In this document: positions 1 to 10,169 of the stretch, in pieces | Position numbering within the stretch: position 1 is the first letter of the stretch | Layout of the letters: every line of letters begins with the position of its first letter | Assembly: GCA_963813895.1 (NCBI GenBank) | Contig: CAWFAS010000005.1 | Span: 248,001 to 312,000, forward strand | Length of the DNA: 64,000 bases | Origin: DASZWJ01 sp963813895 | GTDB taxonomy: Bacteria > Pseudomonadota > Gammaproteobacteria > JAURND01 | Direction: 5' to 3' | Program-made: the position numbers and the translations under genes | The notes under the pieces: generated by a model | Databases searched by the model: none | What the model saw: only the letters and a program-made list of their open reading frames with translations | Told to the model about the DNA's origin: nothing

Positions 1-1
1 G

Positions 2-475
2 GTACGCGAACAAGACGCTGCATTCGAACAAGCCTTATTAAAATATTTAAATGTAGTATTACAAGCACAACAAGAGGTACAAGATTATATTACCCAATAT
101 ATAGAGGCACAAAAGACATTAAGTGCTCTGATTGCCGCCAATCGTTCTGCGACAGAATCCACCAAGATCGCACTCATACGCTATAAAGAAGGTGAAACAG
201 ATTATACCACCGTATTAGATGTCGAACGGCAACAGCTGCGGGTGCAAACCTCTTTAACTAAGGCAAAAGGAGAGGTTCCCCAAAGTTTGGTTGCGTTATA
301 TCGGGCATTGGGGGGCGGCTGGCAAATTCGTGATGGCAATGATGTGGTGCCAAAGCAAATTAAAGATGAAATGGGCGCGCGCACCAATTGGGGGAATTTG
401 TTGAATCAGCCAAATCATGAACCTCCCAAAAACAATGCCGAAAACATTAAGCAGCTTTACTTACCCAGTTGGTGA
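2..475 (+). CDS. RND efflux outer-membrane channel, C-terminal part (5' end outside window)
   Basis: The open frame runs from the left edge and encodes about 157 residues of a TolC/OprM-like (NodT family) outer-membrane factor. Visible family features are the long helical stretch, the segment RYKEGETDYTTVLDVERQ typical of the second helical hairpin, and the closing ALYRALGGGWQ seen near the end of these channels. It would form the outer-membrane exit duct of a drug/metabolite pump. Its stop lies 5 bp before the ATG of a periplasmic adaptor and just upstream of an RND permease, so the three form one operon. The other two genes are frameshifted, so this channel may be an orphan or may serve another pump. 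The order channel-adaptor-permease is less usual than adaptor-permease-channel. Confidence 0.85.
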   Translation, partial: VREQDAAFEQALLKYLNVVLQAQQEVQDYITQYIEAQKTLSALIAANRSATESTKIALIRYKEGETDYTTVLDVERQQLRVQTSLTKAKGEVPQSLVALYRALGGGWQIRDGNDVVPKQIKDEMGARTNWGNLLNQPNHEPPKNNAENIKQLYLPSW

Positions 476-480
476 TTCTA

Positions 481-1630
481 ATGGATCAAAATAGCAAAAC
501 AAGATTAAGGAAATTCCTACTGCGAGGGTTGATTATTGTTGTGCTCGCTTTATTGATTTGGGATACCTTCAAGCCGGAAAAGGTGCAGCCGATGCCCACT
601 CCAGAAGTGATTATTCAAAAACCGGTAATGGTGCAAAGGGCAGAATATATCACCCAAACAGGCAATACAGTTGCTTATAATTCGGTAGATTTGGTCGCGC
701 GAATTGAAGGCTATTTGGAAGCGGTAAAGTTTATGGATGGCAGTTTGGTCAAAAAAGGAGAGGAATTATTCGTCATTGAACCTAAGCCCTATTTAGAAAA
801 GGTGCTAGAGGCACAAGCTTCGGTAGCGGCGGAAAAAGCCGCTCTTGAGTATGCTCAGGCGGAATATGCTCGTCAGCAGCAAATGTATAAAGAAAACTCT
901 ACCTCGCTTAAAAACGTGCAAAAATGGTTGGCGGAGCAAGAAAAAAGCCAGGCAGATGTAGACAAAGCCCAAGCCAATGCGGTGGTTGCCAGCATCAATT
1001 ATAGTTACACCCACGTCTTAGCACCTTTTGACGGACGCATCGGCCGCCATCTGGTCGATCCGGGTAATTTAGTGGGCAACGGTAAAGCGACAGACTTAGC
1101 CACCATAGAACAGATCGATCCTATCTATGTTTATTTTAATCTGAATGAACTGGATTTAATTAAAATTCGTGCGGCTGCGCATGCCCAAGGTTTAAAACCC
1201 CAAGACCTTAACAAAGTTCCTGCCTATGTGGGTCTGCAGAACGAACAAGGATTTCCGCATGAAGGCAAACTTGATTTTGTCAACACTGGCTTAAATTCCT
1301 CTACCGGCACTCTAGAGTTTCGTGTGCTGTTATCGAATAAAAAATATGCTTTATTGCCCGGTTTTTTTGTGCAGGTGCGGATTCCAATCAGCAAACCTGC
1401 GCCCCGAGTTGACCGTGCCGGATACGGCTGTGCAATATGATCAGATTGGCGCTTATGTTTTGACGGTGGATAAAGACAGCATGGTCGTGGTAAAACGGGT
1501 GACACTGGGAAGCGTTGAACAAGGTATGCGTGCAATTTCAAAGGGACTATCTGCCCAAGACGATGTCATCGTGGATGGTTTGCAGAATGCAACTCCTGGA
1601 AGTCAAGTGAAGGCATCAAAGGCGACATAA
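481..1630 (+). pseudogene. Frameshifted RND periplasmic adaptor (membrane fusion protein)
   Basis: The product resembles AcrA/MexA-type adaptors: an N-terminal membrane anchor (LIIVVLALLIW), a biotinyl-lipoyl-like segment (VDLVARIEGYLEAVKFMDG), a helical hairpin, and a beta-barrel part with APFDGRIGRHLVDPGNLV. After FFVQVRIPISKPAP the frame runs into an early stop. The expected continuation, ELTVPDTAVQYDQIGAYVLTVD, is in the next frame. The shift maps to a CCCC run at 1402-1405, so a one-base indel is likely. The ATG at 481 is preferred over a TTG 12 bp upstream. It lies between the channel fragment and a far more damaged permease, so this is probably genuine decay and not a read error. Confidence 0.85.
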
Positions 1631-1631
1631 C

Positions 1632-4600
1632 ATGATCTCCAAGTTTTTTATCGAACGGCCGATACTTGCCAATGTGATTGCGTTGCTGCTGGTTTTTTTA
1701 GGTCTTGTGGCCATTATCGTTTTGCCGGTATCGCAATATCCTGCGATTGTGCCGCCCACTATTCAAGTCACAACCACCTATCCCGGCGCTGATGCTAAAA
1801 CTTTGATTAAAACCGTGGCATTGCCTATAGAATCCCAAGTAAATGGGGTGGAAAATATGCTCTATATGCAATCGACCAGCACTAATAATGGCACTTATAA
1901 CTTGATTGTGACGTTTGCCATTGGCACTGACCTCAATTTTGCGCAAGTTTTGGTACAAAACCGTGTGCAAGCGGCAATGGCACAATTACCGCAGCCCGTT
2001 CAAGAACAAGGGGTGGTGGTGCAGCAAAAATCGACGGCAATATTGCAATTCATTACCCTCACTTCCGAGAATAATGAATATGATGGTTTATTTTTAAATA
2101 ATTATGCCACGATCAATATGCAAATGAATTAGCCCGCTTGCCCGGGGTGGGGAATGTAATAATTTTTGGCTCGGGAACTTATGCCATGCGAGTCTGGCTA
2201 GATCCCCAAAAAATGTTTGCTTTTTCTTTGATGCCTAAAGATGTACTCAACGCCATCAACAACCAAAATAAAGAAGTTTCTGCGGGGCAATTGGGGGCAC
2301 CGCCGGTTTCCGGTCACCAGTCTTATCAATTTACCGTGAAGTGCCAGGACAATTGGCAGATCCGGGAGAATTTGCCAATATTATTATCAAAAGTGAAGCT
2401 AACACAACCAAACGAAGCAGCACCTGCCAGCAGCACCGCAAGAATCATTCGCATCCGCGACGTGGGACGCGTTGAGCTGGGTTCATCCAGTTATAATCAG
2501 ATAGCAAGACTCAACGGTAAGCCTACAGCAGCTATTGGTATATTCCAGCTGCCTGGCGCCAATGCGTTGCAAATTGCCAAAGAAGTGCGGGCTACAGTAG
2601 CGAAAATGGCGAAAAAATTTCCCCCGGGATTAACTTATAGCATTCCCTTCGATACCACTATCTTTGTCAAAGCCTCTGTAAATGAAGTCTACAAAACGCT
2701 GTTTGAAGCAGGTATTTTAGTGTTAGTGGTGATAGTCGTATTCTTGCAAAATTTTCGCGCCACCTTAGTGCCGGCTACGACAGTGCCGGTGACGATTATT
2801 GGCTGCATTTGCCGCCATGTTATTGCTGGGTTATACCATCAATTTACTGACTTTATTTGCATTGGTGTTGGCCATTGGTATTGTGGTGGATGATGCGATT
2901 GTGATTGTGGAAGGCGTGACCCAGCACATTGAGCGTGGCATCTCACCCAAAGAATCAGCCATTTCCGCTATGCGGGAATTATTGGGCCCATTTTGGGTAT
3001 CACATTCGTACTGATGGCGGTATTTGTGCCAGCTGCATTTATGCCGGGATTAACCGGCGCCATGTATGCCCAATTTGCTTTAGTCATTGCCGCCACCGCC
3101 TTGATCAGCGCTATCAACGCCATGACTTTAAAACCCACACAATGTGCCTTGTGGCTCAGACCTATTGATCCCAACAAACCCAAAAATGTTTTTTTCCGTG
3201 GCTTTGATCGAGTGTATAACCCTATGGAAACGACTTATGTTGGCTTTTATCGATAAACTGGTGCATCGCAGTAAGAGCTGCTTGTATTCTTGGGTTAATT
3301 TTAATTGGGCTTGGCTATTTTTGGTTTGACCCGCATTCCTACAGGTTTTATTCCGCTCGAAGATCAAGGTTATATGGTTCTGAATGTGATGTTGCCCGAT
3401 GGCGCAGCGCTAGAGCGAACCGATGTGGTTTTAGAACAACTAGCGCCAGAAGATCAACAAGATTGATGGGATTGCCGATGTGATCAGCATCGATGGTGTT
3501 TCATTATTAGATAATAATAGCGGACTTGCCAACGCAGGCATTCTTTATGTGATGTTCAAAGATTGGAGCGTGCGCGGTAAATCAGAAGGTTTACTGCCGC
3601 TTTATACCAAACTTAATCAAATTGCTGTGAATACTTTAAATGCAAAAGTATTGGTTGTGCCGCCGCCGCCCATTCAAGGTTTAGGTATGTCAGGCGGATT
3701 TCAAATGCAGGTGGAATTGCAGGATGGTACTTTTGATTATCGCAAATTGCAGCAAGCGACGGATCAAATGGTGAGTCAAGCCAATCACCAGCCGGAATTG
3801 CAACGACGCAATGACTTCCTTTCGTGCGGCTGTTCCGCAGGTGGCCGCGCCCATTGATCGCACTAAGGCGGAGTCATTGGGCGTGACGGTGGGTGATGCA
3901 TTTGATACCTTACAAACTTATCTTGGCTCTTCCTATGTGAATCTATTCACCAAGTTTGGACAAGTATTTCCCGTGTATGTGCAAGCAGATGCGGCTTCTC
4001 GTATGACGGGAGAGGCCATGCGCAATTATTATGTGAAAAATCAAGCCGGAGATATGGTGCCGCTCGGTACGCTCACCGATATTCGGACCGCAGTGTAGGC
4101 CCTAGCATTATTTCACTTTATAACCTATATCCTTCCAGCAGCATCAATGGCACAACAGCTCAAGGCTATAGTTCAGGTCAAGCTATTAATGTTTTAGAAA
4201 AATTAGCCAAGCAGATTTTACCGGCGGGCATTTCTTATGAATGGACCAGTACTGCGTATCAAGAAAAAATCAGCGGGAAAAATCAGCTATCTGATTTTTC
4301 TTTTGTCGTTGGTTTTAGTGTATTTGATTTTAGCCGGCCAATATGAAAATTGGCTCACACCTATGGCGATTCATTTTCAGCGTGCCTTTGGCCTTAATTG
4401 GTACGGTATTAGTTTTATCGATTTTAGGATTGGCAAATAATATGTATACCCAGATTGGCTTATTGCTATTGATCGCATTAGCAGCGAAAAATGCTATTTT
4501 AATTGTTGAGGTAGCGCGCGAACAACGAGAAATTCATCATAAAAGCATTTTAGAAGCTGCCGTATTAGGGGCAAAAACGCGATTTCGCCCGATTCTAATG

Positions 4601-4807
4601 ACTTCATTTGCATTTATCATGGGTGTGATGCCCTTGGTATTTGCAACCGGCGCCGGAGCAAATGCGCGGCGTTCAATTGGAGTTACGGTTTGTAGTGGTA
4701 TGTTGGCTTCTACTTGTCTTGCGGTAGTATTCGTGCCAGCTTTTTATGTAGCGTTACAAAGTTGGCAAGAAAAGAGGCGGAAAAAAAGTGAGGTTTTGAA
4801 TAACTAG
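1632..4807 (+). pseudogene. Degraded HAE1-type RND permease (AcrB/MexB-like)
   Basis: Translation in successive frames gives a colinear AcrB-like protein. It begins MISKFFIERPILANVIALLL, passes through the ELARLPGVGNV porter region and the TM4 motif LAIGIVVDDAIVIVEGV, and ends with the QIGLLLLIALAAKNAILIVE segment. Frame changes occur near 2123, 2803, 2988, 3232, 3283, 3450, 3805, 4092, 4235 and 4335. The whole roughly 1030-residue family length is represented, so the damage is many small indels and not a deletion. An intact, different RND operon at 52.2-58.0 kb argues against general sequencing error. The gene starts immediately after the adaptor stop, as in an operon. Confidence 0.9.
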
Positions 4808-4846
4808 CTATATTTGCGTAAATCCCCCTCTCGCCTTGCGAGGGCT

Positions 4847-4927
4847 TTGTTGAATAATTCGCTTCCATTTTTTGGAAAAGCACTGTATCCCCTCTCCCCT
4901 TGCGGGAGAGGGTTAGGGAGAGGGGTA
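4847..4927. repeat. Dispersed repeat 'I' (TTGTTGAATAATTCGCT family)
   Basis: Contains TTGTTGAATAATTCGCTTCC followed by a GC-rich hairpin (CCCCTCTCCCCTTGCGGGAG) and a GTTAGGGAGAGGGG tail. The same modules recur near 24085, 38520-38855, 45599, 49370 and 52063, always between genes. It separates the dead pump from the following minus-strand gene and could act as a terminator. Confidence 0.75.
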
Positions 4928-5035
4928 GGTGTGGCATTCATCGGTGAGAATTAAACCACCTTCATTACTATACCCGATACACTATTGCAACTACTGTTAC
5001 TTATCAACAGAATATTTTTTAGACAGCAATTTTAA

Positions 5036-6820
5036 TCACCGGCTGTTGTTGTTTTTGTCCCTTGAATTTAAAGTTGTCGACTCTCCCTCAGAGTTGTTTT
5101 TTGGAAGTACTTGCTCCAATTTTCGAGGTACAGGAGTAGGAGTCGGTCTAAACAAATCTGTTAATTTTCCAACTATACCCTTGGATTTTTTATTACTTCT
5201 AACGAGTTTTGATTTTTTGTCCGTCTCTGATGTTGCTGTTGGTAAGTAGTTTTCTTGAAGTGTATCAAGACTGTTTTGTGACGCAAATGAGAAAGAGGAG
5301 GAGTGATCAATATTAGAATTTTTGCGTATTTTGAGATCTAGGATTATTGAAGAACCAGATGAACTGGAGCTACTAGCATTGGTTGAATTATTTGCAGATG
5401 CTTCCTGATCATGATTACTTGTTGACGATGAAGTAATCATTGGATTCCGATCCAGACCCCAAAATGCTGATGAACGAGGTAACATAACTGGATCTGCAAA
5501 TGAATCCCCCCTATGCACGGGTGATGTGTTCGACTCGAGCTGTGACAACGACGAAGTAATCAGAGTCACCTCAGGGCTTTTTGGAAGGTCCACTGGATTT
5601 ACAGTCGATACCGGCTGCTGTTGTGCCATCTTAGACTTTTCTCGATCTGCAATAATTTCCCGTGCGTCCTTAAGGTTTTTTTGATGAATATCCTCAAGTG
5701 AGGCGTTTGAATTGTTATCACTAGATTTAGATTCAAGTACAGGTTCATTTCCTGCACTACTATTCGATTTTGTGCGCAGTTGTTCTTGCACTTCTTTATT
5801 ATAAGCAAGCAAAAGTTTTTGCGCATTACTACTGATTGATATTAATTCAACCAACTTTATGACAGCTTTCCGGTAATCGTTAAGCTGTGTAGTTGGAGAA
5901 GATAATATTTCTGTTCTAATTGTTTTGGGTAAGTCATGAAGTGTCTCATAAGCAGACTGACTAATGTAAGCAATGAAATCACTAACTTGTTTATTAGTTT
6001 TTTCTAGAGTGGAGCATGTATCTTCTTCTTCATAATAAACACCAAACAAAGGGCTAAAGCCAACAACTTTTTCATTTGAATCAAGTGAAGGTATTACCGA
6101 TTTAGCTCCGACATGATTTATTATGTCTATTAACTTTACTAATTTTTCTTGCATAGTTAAGCTGTTAATTTGATCAGGCAGTAAGGAAGAAGAGATTGAA
6201 TTGCTAGCGCTGGATGAAGAAGTGATTGCATAACCTTGTGTGGGTTTTCTTTCTTTGTCAACCGCACCGAGAATTTTTGTATGAAGCTGACTTAACGTTT
6301 GCGAATCCACTTTTTGTGAAGGTGAGAACCCCTGATTTGTAGATTCACCCACTTGATTTTTTTCTTGTTTAGTCAAATTGTTCTTATAAGTATTAAAATT
6401 TATTTTTGCCTGCATATGTAGTAACTTTAATTCAACAACACGCTCAGTAATTAGTTTGAAATTCTCAAGCTGCTGCTGCAGCTGTTCTGGAGTTAATGGA
6501 ATTAAATTGCTTTTACTGTCACGCACAGGCTTGCCGATAGTATTGTGTATATCATAAAGAATGCTGTTCCCAGTAGTTTCAAGATAGTTATCTACTCGAT
6601 TAATATTTAACTTGATTCTCTCTAGGGTGGAATAATTATCCTGTGTCGCATCGATCTTAGGACTCATAAGTGGCTTTTTTTCTAATGAAGAAGTTGTAGG
6701 TACTGGTAATTGTGCTATCTTATCCATAAAGCCTTTTAAATCTTGTAAATTACTTGATAATTCTAACGATAAAAGAGTGTCCTCTAAAATGGCTGTTAAC
6801 GTTTGTTTTTCTTCTTGCAT
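5036..6820 (-). CDS. Large Ser/Asn-rich hypothetical protein, possible effector
   Basis: I do not recognise a family. The 594-residue product has no signal peptide or membrane segment. It alternates predicted helical, Lys/Glu/Gln-rich stretches with low-complexity serine runs (SSSSASNSISSS; NASSSSSSGSS), and ends in a Pro-rich (PTPTPVPRK) then Asn/Arg-rich tail. The start at 6820 is chosen because GAGG lies 8 nt upstream; an upstream ATG would place that motif inside the gene. Serine runs and coiled helices are common in effectors of intracellular gammaproteobacteria, but no secretion signal can be shown here. It stands alone, with repeats on one side and a gene remnant on the other. Confidence 0.7.
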   Translation of the reverse strand: MQEEKQTLTAILEDTLLSLELSSNLQDLKGFMDKIAQLPVPTTSSLEKKPLMSPKIDATQDNYSTLERIKLNINRVDNYLETTGNSILYDIHNTIGKPVRDSKSNLIPLTPEQLQQQLENFKLITERVVELKLLHMQAKINFNTYKNNLTKQEKNQVGESTNQGFSPSQKVDSQTLSQLHTKILGAVDKERKPTQGYAITSSSSASNSISSSLLPDQINSLTMQEKLVKLIDIINHVGAKSVIPSLDSNEKVVGFSPLFGVYYEEEDTCSTLEKTNKQVSDFIAYISQSAYETLHDLPKTIRTEILSSPTTQLNDYRKAVIKLVELISISSNAQKLLLAYNKEVQEQLRTKSNSSAGNEPVLESKSSDNNSNASLEDIHQKNLKDAREIIADREKSKMAQQQPVSTVNPVDLPKSPEVTLITSSLSQLESNTSPVHRGDSFADPVMLPRSSAFWGLDRNPMITSSSTSNHDQEASANNSTNASSSSSSGSSIILDLKIRKNSNIDHSSSFSFASQNSLDTLQENYLPTATSETDKKSKLVRSNKKSKGIVGKLTDLFRPTPTPVPRKLEQVLPKNNSEGESTTLNSRDKNNNSR

Positions 6821-7441
6821 AAAAAATAACCTCATCAATTAAATAAAGATATCGAATCTAGGGTGTATTGCTGGTGTTTAAGACCCAGTAGATGGCTCTT
6901 TCCCAATAAGAATGATAGATGCTGAGTAATAAACATCTAACATGGATTTTTCTGTTAAACAAAATCGCCCCAATTAGCTGTATTTAAACACCTGAGACTT
7001 AAATTAGTATTAAGAGAGGACATTCACCATACAATCACAAAGAATTGATAGATATCTAATTTTGATTTATTTAAACTTGAAGCAAGAACAGTTTGCTCAA
7101 TCTGCTCTAACACCGAAATCCTAAGTGTATCGGGTATATTGGCAAAGTTATTCTCACGATGATTAATTAGCTACCCGCCAAGGCTTAGAAAATTAGATCT
7201 TACAGCTGGATGGCGAGAGAGAAATCACATAGATGGGTTTTTAATTTATGGCGTGTCATCCTTGTAATTATAAAGTTTCATGTTAGATTTGCAAGGATAA
7301 GCTAAATGGATGAGCCCAAGGTTGAGCAGAAAATTAAAATTATTTTTTAAATTTTCGCCGAAAATTTGATGTTTCATCGAAAATTTCTTACAATAAGGCT
7401 TTATGACTTTAGAACTAACTTTAAACTACTGAGTAATTTCA
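6821..7441. other. Intergenic region with remnant of an ATPase gene
   Basis: No open gene is visible. A segment at 7200-7301 is a diverged copy of the 5' end and upstream region of the minus-strand ATPase at 13945-15117. A 27-base string at 7113-7139 (around CTAAGTGTATCGGGTATAT) recurs just before ettA. The stretch 7325-7390 is repeated upstream of the truncated ATPase copy at 10541. Confidence 0.7.
7200..7301 (-). pseudogene. 5' fragment of an AAA_14/DUF4143 ATPase gene
   Basis: This matches 15058-15160 closely: the TACAGCTGGATGGCG block, the TTTTTAATT block and the leader CATCCTTGTAATTATAAAG. It therefore corresponds to the first residues and leader of the other ATPase gene in this window. 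Nothing of the rest of that gene follows. Confidence 0.75.
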
Positions 7442-8638
7442 ATGGGTTACATACATCGTTTGGTTGAAAATAAAATTCAAGCAGCTCTGCAGCGTGGTAA
7501 AAGTGTGCTCATGTTGGGGCCCAGACAAACGGGGAAGACTACTTTATTGAAACATCAAATTGACAGTGATCATACTATTAACTTCGCTGATCCGGAACTA
7601 CGGTTGCAATATGAGATGTTTCCCCAATTATTAAAAGCAGAAATAAATGCTATTCAACCAGCCAATGATCGCACCCTACCATTGATAATTTTGGATGAGG
7701 TGCAAAAGGTACCCCTGTTAATTGATTTAATTCAAGTGCTGATTGATGCTCGGCAAGCACAATTTATTTTGACGGGATCATCTGCCAGAAAATTAAAACG
7801 TGATAATGATATAAATCTATTGCCAGGCCGCGTCATTGCGGCACGTTTAGATCCGCTCTGTTTATTAGAAATGCCAAAACTTCCAGAGTCCATTGAACCG
7901 TTATTATTATACGGCAGCTTGCCAGAAGTTTTTCTCGAAGAAAAAAATTCTTATCGAGATGAAGATCTAAAAAATTATGTCATTACGTACCTTGAAGAAG
8001 AAGTTCGTGCCGAGGCAATTGTAAGAAACATTGGTAGTTTTGGCCGATTTTTAGAATGTGTTTCTTTAGAATTGGGCTACCCAATTAATATGGAAAAGAT
8101 CTCTCAAGACATAGGAGTTAAACGCAATACGATAAATAATTATTACCAAATTTTGTTGGATTGCCTGATTGCAGATAGAATTGAACCAATTACACAAAGT
8201 TCAAGTCGTCAACGTTTAACTAAGGCCGATAAATATTTATTTTTTGATTTGGGTGTAAAACGAATATGTACCAGAGAGGGGAACCAACTTTCCACAAATA
8301 CGTTATCCAATCTGTTTGAGCAATTTGTTGGTATGGAATTATTACGTTATTTACGTTTATTCTCTTTAGAAGGCAGACTACGTTATTGGCGAGATCACAA
8401 TGGCCCTGAAGTTGATTATGTAATTGACATTCATAAACGTTATATTCCTATTGAAGTAAAATGGACAACTCGACCAGACGCTAATGATTGCGAGCATCTC
8501 AAGCTTTTTTTACAAGAATACGATTGCTATGATATGGCATATATTATTTGCCGCTGTAAACATAAATTAAAAATTAGTGATCGAGTGACCGCTTTGCCAT
8601 GGCAGGAGTTGCCTTATTTATCTAGTTTATTGGAGTAA
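7442..8638 (+). CDS. AAA_14/DUF4143-family ATPase
   Basis: A 398-residue P-loop ATPase. Walker A is GPRQTGKTT (about residues 26-34), Walker B is LIILDEVQK, and sensor-like LTGSSARKL follows. The C-terminal half is the DUF4143 region, with a helix-turn-helix-like stretch and the motif EVDYVIDIHKRYIPIEVKW. That motif resembles the D...E-x-K signature of PD-(D/E)XK nuclease-like folds. The cellular role of the family is not established. The gene lies 46 bp upstream of a nucleotidyltransferase-HEPN gene on the same strand, so co-transcription is likely. Two partial copies exist in the window (10541-11159 and 15191-15286), and a diverged full-length relative lies at 13945-15117. Confidence 0.85.
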   Translation: MGYIHRLVENKIQAALQRGKSVLMLGPRQTGKTTLLKHQIDSDHTINFADPELRLQYEMFPQLLKAEINAIQPANDRTLPLIILDEVQKVPLLIDLIQVLIDARQAQFILTGSSARKLKRDNDINLLPGRVIAARLDPLCLLEMPKLPESIEPLLLYGSLPEVFLEEKNSYRDEDLKNYVITYLEEEVRAEAIVRNIGSFGRFLECVSLELGYPINMEKISQDIGVKRNTINNYYQILLDCLIADRIEPITQSSSRQRLTKADKYLFFDLGVKRICTREGNQLSTNTLSNLFEQFVGMELLRYLRLFSLEGRLRYWRDHNGPEVDYVIDIHKRYIPIEVKWTTRPDANDCEHLKLFLQEYDCYDMAYIICRCKHKLKISDRVTALPWQELPYLSSLLE

Positions 8639-8684
8639 TTAAATACTTCAATATAATTTAAGAAAATTTATCAGGAACTAAACC

Positions 8685-9557
8685 ATGAAAAGCGGGTTAA
8701 TCCATCTGCCATTAATCAAGCAGCAGGAATTGGTTAAAATTGTCGAGCTAATCCGCACACAATCTGAAGTAGAAATGCTTATCCTCTTTGGCAGCTATGC
8801 GCGCGGTGATTGGCGAGAGAAGTTAAATGAGGATGGGATGCATTTTATTTATCAAAGCGATTTTGATTTATTGGTCATAGTAGAAACACGCAGCACTTCC
8901 AAACAAAGACGTGTGGAACAGGAAATCAAAAAAGCTATTGATCAAGCAGGAACCATCCATACACCCGTATCCGTAATCGTGCATGACTTGGAGTATGTTA
9001 ATTGCAGATTGACCAGTGCGCAGTATTTTTTTTCTGATATTCAAAGGCAAGGAATTATGCTCTATGATTCTGGAAGATTTAAATTAGAGACCGCCCGAAA
9101 GTTGCACCCAAATGATCGTTATCAGCTAGCTAAAGAAGATTTCGAAAATTGGTTCAGGAATGCAAATGAGTTTTGGTTAGGTTTTAAAAGCGCATTGCAG
9201 AATAAAACCTTGAATAAAGCTGCTTTTGATCTTCATCAAACAGCTGAACGGCTTTATACCGCCATCTTATTAGTTTTTACCCGATATAAACCTAATACGC
9301 ATAGCCTCGAAACACTGCGAAAATTGGTTAATGCCATCGACCCTCGGTTCACAAAAGTATTCCCACTCAACTCCAGCAACGAGAAATATTATTTCATTTT
9401 GTTATGTAATGCTTATGTAGAAGCACGCTATAAACCGAGCTATGCCATCACAGAAGAAGAACTGGCCTGGCTTAGCGAACAGGTCAATATTTTGATGACT
9501 TTAGCCAATGAATTATGCCAGGAAAAGATAGCTATCTTTGCTCAAGGAGGCGAATAA
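8685..9557 (+). CDS. Nucleotidyltransferase-HEPN fusion protein
   Basis: A 290-residue protein with an N-terminal minimal nucleotidyltransferase domain: GSYARG at about residues 37-42, then SDFDLLV after an insertion of about 16 residues. The C-terminal alpha-helical HEPN domain spans roughly residues 145-285. RYKPNTH in the HEPN part fits the R-x(4-6)-H motif of HEPN ribonucleases. In the two-gene HepT/MntA systems the nucleotidyltransferase modifies and neutralises the HEPN toxin; here both lie in one chain, an arrangement known in other bacteria. The ATG has AGGAAC upstream. It follows the AAA_14 ATPase, and a toxin-antitoxin remnant lies just beyond, so the region looks like accessory stress or defence DNA. 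Confidence 0.85.
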   Translation: MKSGLIHLPLIKQQELVKIVELIRTQSEVEMLILFGSYARGDWREKLNEDGMHFIYQSDFDLLVIVETRSTSKQRRVEQEIKKAIDQAGTIHTPVSVIVHDLEYVNCRLTSAQYFFSDIQRQGIMLYDSGRFKLETARKLHPNDRYQLAKEDFENWFRNANEFWLGFKSALQNKTLNKAAFDLHQTAERLYTAILLVFTRYKPNTHSLETLRKLVNAIDPRFTKVFPLNSSNEKYYFILLCNAYVEARYKPSYAITEEELAWLSEQVNILMTLANELCQEKIAIFAQGGE

Positions 9558-9702
9558 ATTAATGAGTCTAAACCTAAATTCACTTCTACTGGCAAGAAAC
9601 CGGTAATACCAATGACAATGTCAGATGGATAAAGGTGAGAATTTGATATGCAGATTGATTCTATGGGAACACAATACTGTGAAAAGTCACTACAGAGTCT
9701 GA

Positions 9703-10169
9703 TTAGTCAAACAATTCGCTATGCGATCCAAGTCTAGCGAGCCTTAGGGCTTGTGCAAGAATAACTTCCCTTTTTAGGGTTTAGATTGGGTTCAGATTTG
9801 GATGTTTTGTTTTTCAGAAAAATGTGCGCATAGTCGTTCTATGTAAGCGTTTTTCTGAAAGACAAAACGTCCGAAGATGAGCCCAAAATGAGCCCTAAAA
9901 AGGGAAGTTATTCTTGCACAAGCCCTTAGTGCATGTTTATCGGGTTTTCTGTAGATTAATAAAAGATCCGGCTTGATATGGCATTCGCGATATCCATCCC
10001 AATCGCCGCTTAAAACATGGTCGCGATTTCTTCCTGGGAGCGGCTCGTCAGCCAATAAAAATTCCAGCACACCTGAAATCAGCAAATCCAAATTTTTACT
10101 ATAACGTGGTGTTGCTTTGATGCGTTTATAATCGCGTTTGAATGCAGATGAGCGTTCAATCGTCCTCAT
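9703..10169 (-). pseudogene. YafQ-type mRNA interferase toxin, split by a mobile element
   Basis: Residues 1-82 are a typical YafQ/RelE-fold toxin (HVLSGDWDGYRECHIKP, DLLLIYRKPD). A 179-bp element (9747-9925) then interrupts the gene, and the present frame runs on into element sequence for about 43 foreign residues. The lost end lies beyond the element at 9703-9746 and reads LARLGSHSELFD then stop. Removing the element plus one TTA copy restores a 94-residue toxin, close to the 92 of E. coli YafQ. The His of GSHSELF corresponds to the catalytic histidine of YafQ, so the present product should be inactive. The first codons overlap the antitoxin gene. Confidence 0.9.
9747..9925. mobile_element. 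MITE family B, 179 bp, inserted in the toxin gene
   Basis: Terminal inverted repeats start GGGCTTGTGCAAGAATAAC and continue through CTTCCCTTTTTAGGG. They are flanked by TTA on both sides (9744-9746 and 9926-9928). The TIR aligns with that of family A (GGCTCTGTAAAACAATAACC), and the interior shares the GCGCATAGT...TCTATGTAAG core. The two families are therefore related. No transposase is encoded. Confidence 0.9.

Noticed and set aside
9792..10169. A 125-residue toxin variant with a novel C-terminal extension
   Set aside because: The extension is encoded by the inserted MITE; the true C-terminus lies on the other side of the element.
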